From assembly GCF_900102105.1 (NCBI RefSeq), contig NZ_FNBB01000011.1, positions 95,063 to 159,062 on the forward strand: a stretch of DNA of 64,000 bases, read 5' to 3'. Made by a program: the position numbers and the translations under genes. The notes under the pieces are model-generated. The model was given only the letters and a program-made list of their open reading frames with translations. It did not search any database and was not told the DNA's origin. This document shows, piece after piece, positions 61,115 through 64,000 of the stretch; within the stretch, counting starts at the first letter, position 1; every line of letters starts with the position of its first letter. This DNA comes from Agrobacterium pusense. Its GTDB lineage: Bacteria > Pseudomonadota > Alphaproteobacteria > Rhizobiales > Rhizobiaceae.

Positions 61115-63600
61115 CACGTTCCGCGCGGTTTCGCACGGCTGGTCGGCAGGGCATCGGCGGGATCCTCCGGCCACGGATGACGCGGATAGCGACCACGCAT
61201 ATCTGCCCGCACGTCCTTCCACGATCCCGCCCAGAAGCCGGGAAGATCACGCGTCGTCTGTATCGGCCTGTGCGCCGGCGACGTCAATTCCAGGAGCAGC
61301 GGCAACCGCCCCTGCGCAATGGCCGGGTGCGCCTTCAGCCCGAAAAGCTCCTGCACGCGAATGGAAAGCGTCGGCTCGCTGGCGTCATAGCGGATGGGAT
61401 GCCGCTGGCCCGTCGGCGCTTCGAAATGGGTCGGCGCCAGCCTGCCGAGATCTCGGGCGACCTCATGTGGCACCAGGGACAGAATCCCTTCGGAAAGACT
61501 GCCGGGCCGGATGTCCTGAAGGCTCCGGACGCCATGCTGAAAAGGGATGAACCATTCGTCGAGCCGCGAAAGCAACGCCTCGTCGCTGACATCCGGCCAG
61601 GGCTCTCCGATGCTGGCATTCAGAAATCCGATCCGATCTCGCAATTGCGCGGTCTCTTTCGAAAAAGGAAGTATGCCGATGCCGAAATCCCGAACGCCGT
61701 TGGCGAGCGCTTGCGCTGCCTGCTCACCGTCGGGACGGGGCAGGGGCGTTTCGTCCAGAATGATAGCGCCCAGACGCACTACCCGGCGCGCCCGCGCCTG
61801 TCCGCTCGCCTTGTCGAACAGCAGCTGATCCTGCTGAACGATAAGATGTGGCATACGCTCTTCTATATCGGCCCTGTCGATGCCAGCCGCCGCAAGGATG
61901 CGCGGCTGCGCGGCCCGTCCCGTAATGTCAGCGACAACAAGCATTCGGCTCGCCGCCAGCCGCTCCGTTTCAGCCAGTTCAGCCCCGCGGCCATTCGCCA
62001 TGACATACCGGCCGCGCGCGCCGCGCTGAAGCGCGATCCTGTCCGGATATGCGTGCAGCAGAAGCGGTCCTGCCTCGCTCGGCAGGTCGTTTGCCGCCGG
62101 CATATCACCGACTGTGTCGAGAAGGCGGAAAGCCAGCTTGCGCGCCGCCTGCGCCCTTTCACCTCTATCGGCAAGAAAGCGCCGCAGTCTGTCATCGAGA
62201 TCGATATCATTTCCGCCCAGGCCCTGTTCCGTCAGCATGACCGCAAGCATCGCCGCCTTTTTTCCCAAGCCTTCGCCTGCGGCTGCAATCACCATCGCTG
62301 CGAGCCTCGGCGGCAGGGAGAGGCCTCGCATCAGGCGGCCCTGCGACGTCAGTGCGCCGCTTTCATCAAGGGCGCCAAGATTTTTCAGGAGTGCGACCGA
62401 TTCTTTGAGGGCAGCCTCAGGTGGCGCGTCCAGAAAGGCGAGAGACGAGGGGTCATGAACACCCCAATGGGCAAGATCGAGCGCAAGGCCGGCAAGATCG
62501 CTCGCCAAAATTTGCGGCGGCGTAAATGCACTGAGTGCTGCCGTCTGCCCCTGATGCCAGAGGCGAATGGCAACACCGGGCTCGGTTCGGCCGGCGCGAC
62601 CGGCGCGCTGATCGGCCGAGGCGCGTGATGCCCGCACGGTCTCAAGCCTGGTGATGCCGGTCGCCGGTTCGAAAACCGGCAACCGCTGCAGACCGCTGTC
62701 GACCACGACCCTCACACCATCGATGGTTATCGAGGTCTCCGCTATCGATGTTGCAAGGACAATCTTCCGTCGCCCGGAGGCTGCCGGCTTGATCGCGGCG
62801 TCCTGCTCCTTCTGAGAAAGATTGCCGTAAAGTGGGATGATATCCGTATCGTCGGGGAAATGTCCTTCCAGCCTTGCAGCCGTCCGGGTAATTTCCGACT
62901 GTCCGGGCAGGAAGGCCAGAATGGACCCTGTTTCCGATGCATGGGCTTCCCTAATCGCCCTTGCCACCTTTTCATCGACCGGCATGCCCTGCCAGCGTTC
63001 CTCGTAACGAATGTCGATCGGAAAGGTCCTTCCAAGACTTTGAATGACCGGAGCGCCACCCATAAGCGCACTGATGCGTTCAACGTCGAGAGTTGCGGAC
63101 ATGACGAGGATCCGCAGGTCCTCACGCAAACCGGCCTGGACGTCGAGGGCCAGCGCCAGCCCGAAATCTCCGTCGAGCGAGCGCTCATGAAATTCGTCGA
63201 ATATCACCGTCGAGACATCGGAAAGCTCGGGATCATCCAGAACCATCCGGGCAAATACGCCTTCCGTTACCACCTCGATCCGGGTTTTTGATGAAATACG
63301 ATTGTCGAGCCGCATGCGGTATCCGACGGTGTCACCGACATCTTCATGCAGGAGATCGGCCATGCGTCCCGCCGCTGCGCGGGCCGCAAGCCGGCGTGGC
63401 TCGAGAAGAATGATCTTTCCGTCGCCCCGCCACCTCTGCTGTAGGAGATAAAGCGGCACCAGCGTCGTTTTGCCCGCCCCGGGAGGGGCCGAGAGAACCG
63501 CACGTCTCGCCCCCGACAAGGCACCTGCGATTTCCGCGAGAACAGCGCTGACGGGAAGTTCAGGTAAGTCGGTCTTTATTGGCGCTGGTGTTCTGGTCAT
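61114..63600 (-). CDS. hrpB: ATP-dependent helicase HrpB (DEAH family)
   Basis: 828 residues. Motif I SAPPGAGKTTLVPL, motif II IFDEFHERSLDGD (DEFH), motif III VMSATLD, motif VI QRAGRAGRTEPG, then HA2 and HrpB C-terminal domains with PEVARDL-like VPHEVARDLGRLAPTHFEAP and LELTSPAHRPIQTTRDLPGFW. Role in RNA metabolism unclear; related E. coli HrpA acts on stalled ribosomes. Its stop overlaps the actS start, so actS-actR may be partly read through from hrpB. Confidence 0.95.
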   Translation of the reverse strand: MTRTPAPIKTDLPELPVSAVLAEIAGALSGARRAVLSAPPGAGKTTLVPLYLLQQRWRGDGKIILLEPRRLAARAAAGRMADLLHEDVGDTVGYRMRLDNRISSKTRIEVVTEGVFARMVLDDPELSDVSTVIFDEFHERSLDGDFGLALALDVQAGLREDLRILVMSATLDVERISALMGGAPVIQSLGRTFPIDIRYEERWQGMPVDEKVARAIREAHASETGSILAFLPGQSEITRTAARLEGHFPDDTDIIPLYGNLSQKEQDAAIKPAASGRRKIVLATSIAETSITIDGVRVVVDSGLQRLPVFEPATGITRLETVRASRASADQRAGRAGRTEPGVAIRLWHQGQTAALSAFTPPQILASDLAGLALDLAHWGVHDPSSLAFLDAPPEAALKESVALLKNLGALDESGALTSQGRLMRGLSLPPRLAAMVIAAAGEGLGKKAAMLAVMLTEQGLGGNDIDLDDRLRRFLADRGERAQAARKLAFRLLDTVGDMPAANDLPSEAGPLLLHAYPDRIALQRGARGRYVMANGRGAELAETERLAASRMLVVADITGRAAQPRILAAAGIDRADIEERMPHLIVQQDQLLFDKASGQARARRVVRLGAIILDETPLPRPDGEQAAQALANGVRDFGIGILPFSKETAQLRDRIGFLNASIGEPWPDVSDEALLSRLDEWFIPFQHGVRSLQDIRPGSLSEGILSLVPHEVARDLGRLAPTHFEAPTGQRHPIRYDASEPTLSIRVQELFGLKAHPAIAQGRLPLLLELTSPAHRPIQTTRDLPGFWAGSWKDVRADMRGRYPRHPWPEDPADALPTSRAKPRGT

Positions 63601-63882
63601 GCAAAGGAGCCTGGTATTAGGGTAGCATATGAGCGTCTTCTTGTTGTTTTAATGCACGACACGACGGTTTGACAGCCGGCCACGCCGCTTTCGAAGATAT
63701 GCCACCGGCAAAATGGCGGTCGCCGCGGGAAGGCTCGGACGTTTTAAAAGGCGCAGATGGCCGGTGCGCAGCAAAACGCTCGCGGGATTTGGCGCATTCT
63801 GTGGGTTTTCGCATAAATGGCTAATTATCCTCATATATTTCAACAACTTACCAAAAATGTCAGTTTTTTGACGGTAGGTGTG
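63601..63882. other. Gene-free region upstream of the edge promoter
   Basis: No convincing coding sequence: short frames on the minus strand (63617-63814, 63649-63921) lack a ribosome-binding site and family likeness. From about 63800 the sequence becomes A/T-rich (for example AAAAATGTCAGTTTTTTG at 63853-63870), in the position of an UP element for the promoter that follows. Confidence 0.5.
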
Positions 63883-63911
63883 TTGACTTGTTTGAGGTGA
63901 TGGATTTATAA
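63883..63911 (+). promoter_or_regulatory. Strong sigma-70-type promoter at right edge, probably of an rRNA operon
   Basis: TTGACT at 63883-63888, a 17-base spacer, TTATAA at 63906-63911, then a GC-rich discriminator (GTCCGCTC). A/T-rich sequence precedes it. No reading frame follows in the remaining 89 bases, which suits an rRNA leader. rRNA genes lie beyond this in related genomes near hrpB (recollection); the 16S gene is not inside the window. Confidence 0.7.
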
Positions 63912-64000
63912 GTCCGCTCACTGAACGAGGGCGGCGGCGCTGCTGGCGACGAAGTCTTTCGTTCTAAATAAATCAAGGAATGAGCTGGTTGCTTGTTTGG

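Noticed and set aside
60937..62628. 563-codon open frame on the plus strand
   Set aside because: Antisense to hrpB and the start of actS; composition is Arg/Pro/Ser-rich without motifs.
63617..63921. Short minus-strand frames near the right edge
   Set aside because: No ribosome-binding site or family likeness, and they run across the strong plus-strand promoter.

Overview
This window is a gene-dense core-chromosome segment of a Rhizobiales alphaproteobacterium, most likely Agrobacterium or a close Rhizobium relative. The evidence is gene content and order: mnmG/mnmE/rho and hemE on one side of an AT-rich non-coding gap with DnaA-box-like motifs, trpF-trpB-trpA-accD-folC, ahcY beside a tyrosine-type divL kinase, ptsH/EIIA/short hprK next to chvG-chvI and pckA, and actS-actR beside hrpB. 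I see no insertion sequence, prophage, CRISPR array, tRNA or foreign-looking island.

Layout. Bases 1-6934 hold a leftward block: rsmG (cut by the window edge), mnmG, mnmE, rho, hemJ, hemE. Bases 6935-7343 are the likely chromosomal replication origin. Rightward genes follow: ppsR, maf, aroE, coaE, dnaQ; then secB and fxsA (leftward); then a tim44-like/mltA/smr/xre run and gyrB. Five parS-like centromere sites (506, 2480, 8793, 17655, 21528) flank the origin over about 21 kb. From 17.7 to 27 kb lie a nitroreductase, a FAH-family hydrolase, an intracellular PHB depolymerase, a zinc metallopeptidase and the tryptophan/fatty-acid/folate operon. A long leftward block (26.8-44.4 kb) carries trxA, addA, addB, murU-like, tsaE-amgK fusion, divL, ahcY, the PTS regulatory genes, chvG and chvI. 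After pckA, arfB and a BON-LysM protein (rightward) comes the leftward hisB-DUF2628-hisH-hisA-hisF-hisE-coaA cluster, with hslVU divergent from hisB. The right end has a DUF1402 protein, malate synthase G, an L,D-transpeptidase, mmcB, actR-actS and hrpB. At the right edge a near-consensus promoter points out of the window, probably toward an rRNA operon.

Functional themes: origin and centromere function (oriC, parS, gyrB, dnaQ); cell-cycle and envelope signalling (divL, chvGI, PTS regulators, actSR); envelope maintenance and muropeptide recycling (mltA-like, amgK/murU, L,D-transpeptidase, DUF1402); and biosynthesis of Trp, His, shikimate, haem, CoA, folate and malonyl-CoA.

The most unusual observation is that four of the five parS sites depart from the palindrome in the way that creates a GANTC (CcrM methylation) site inside parS, and all four are oriented the same way relative to the origin. 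Start codons were refined by hand where a longer reading frame existed. All functions are assigned by motif recognition and synteny from memory, without database searches.
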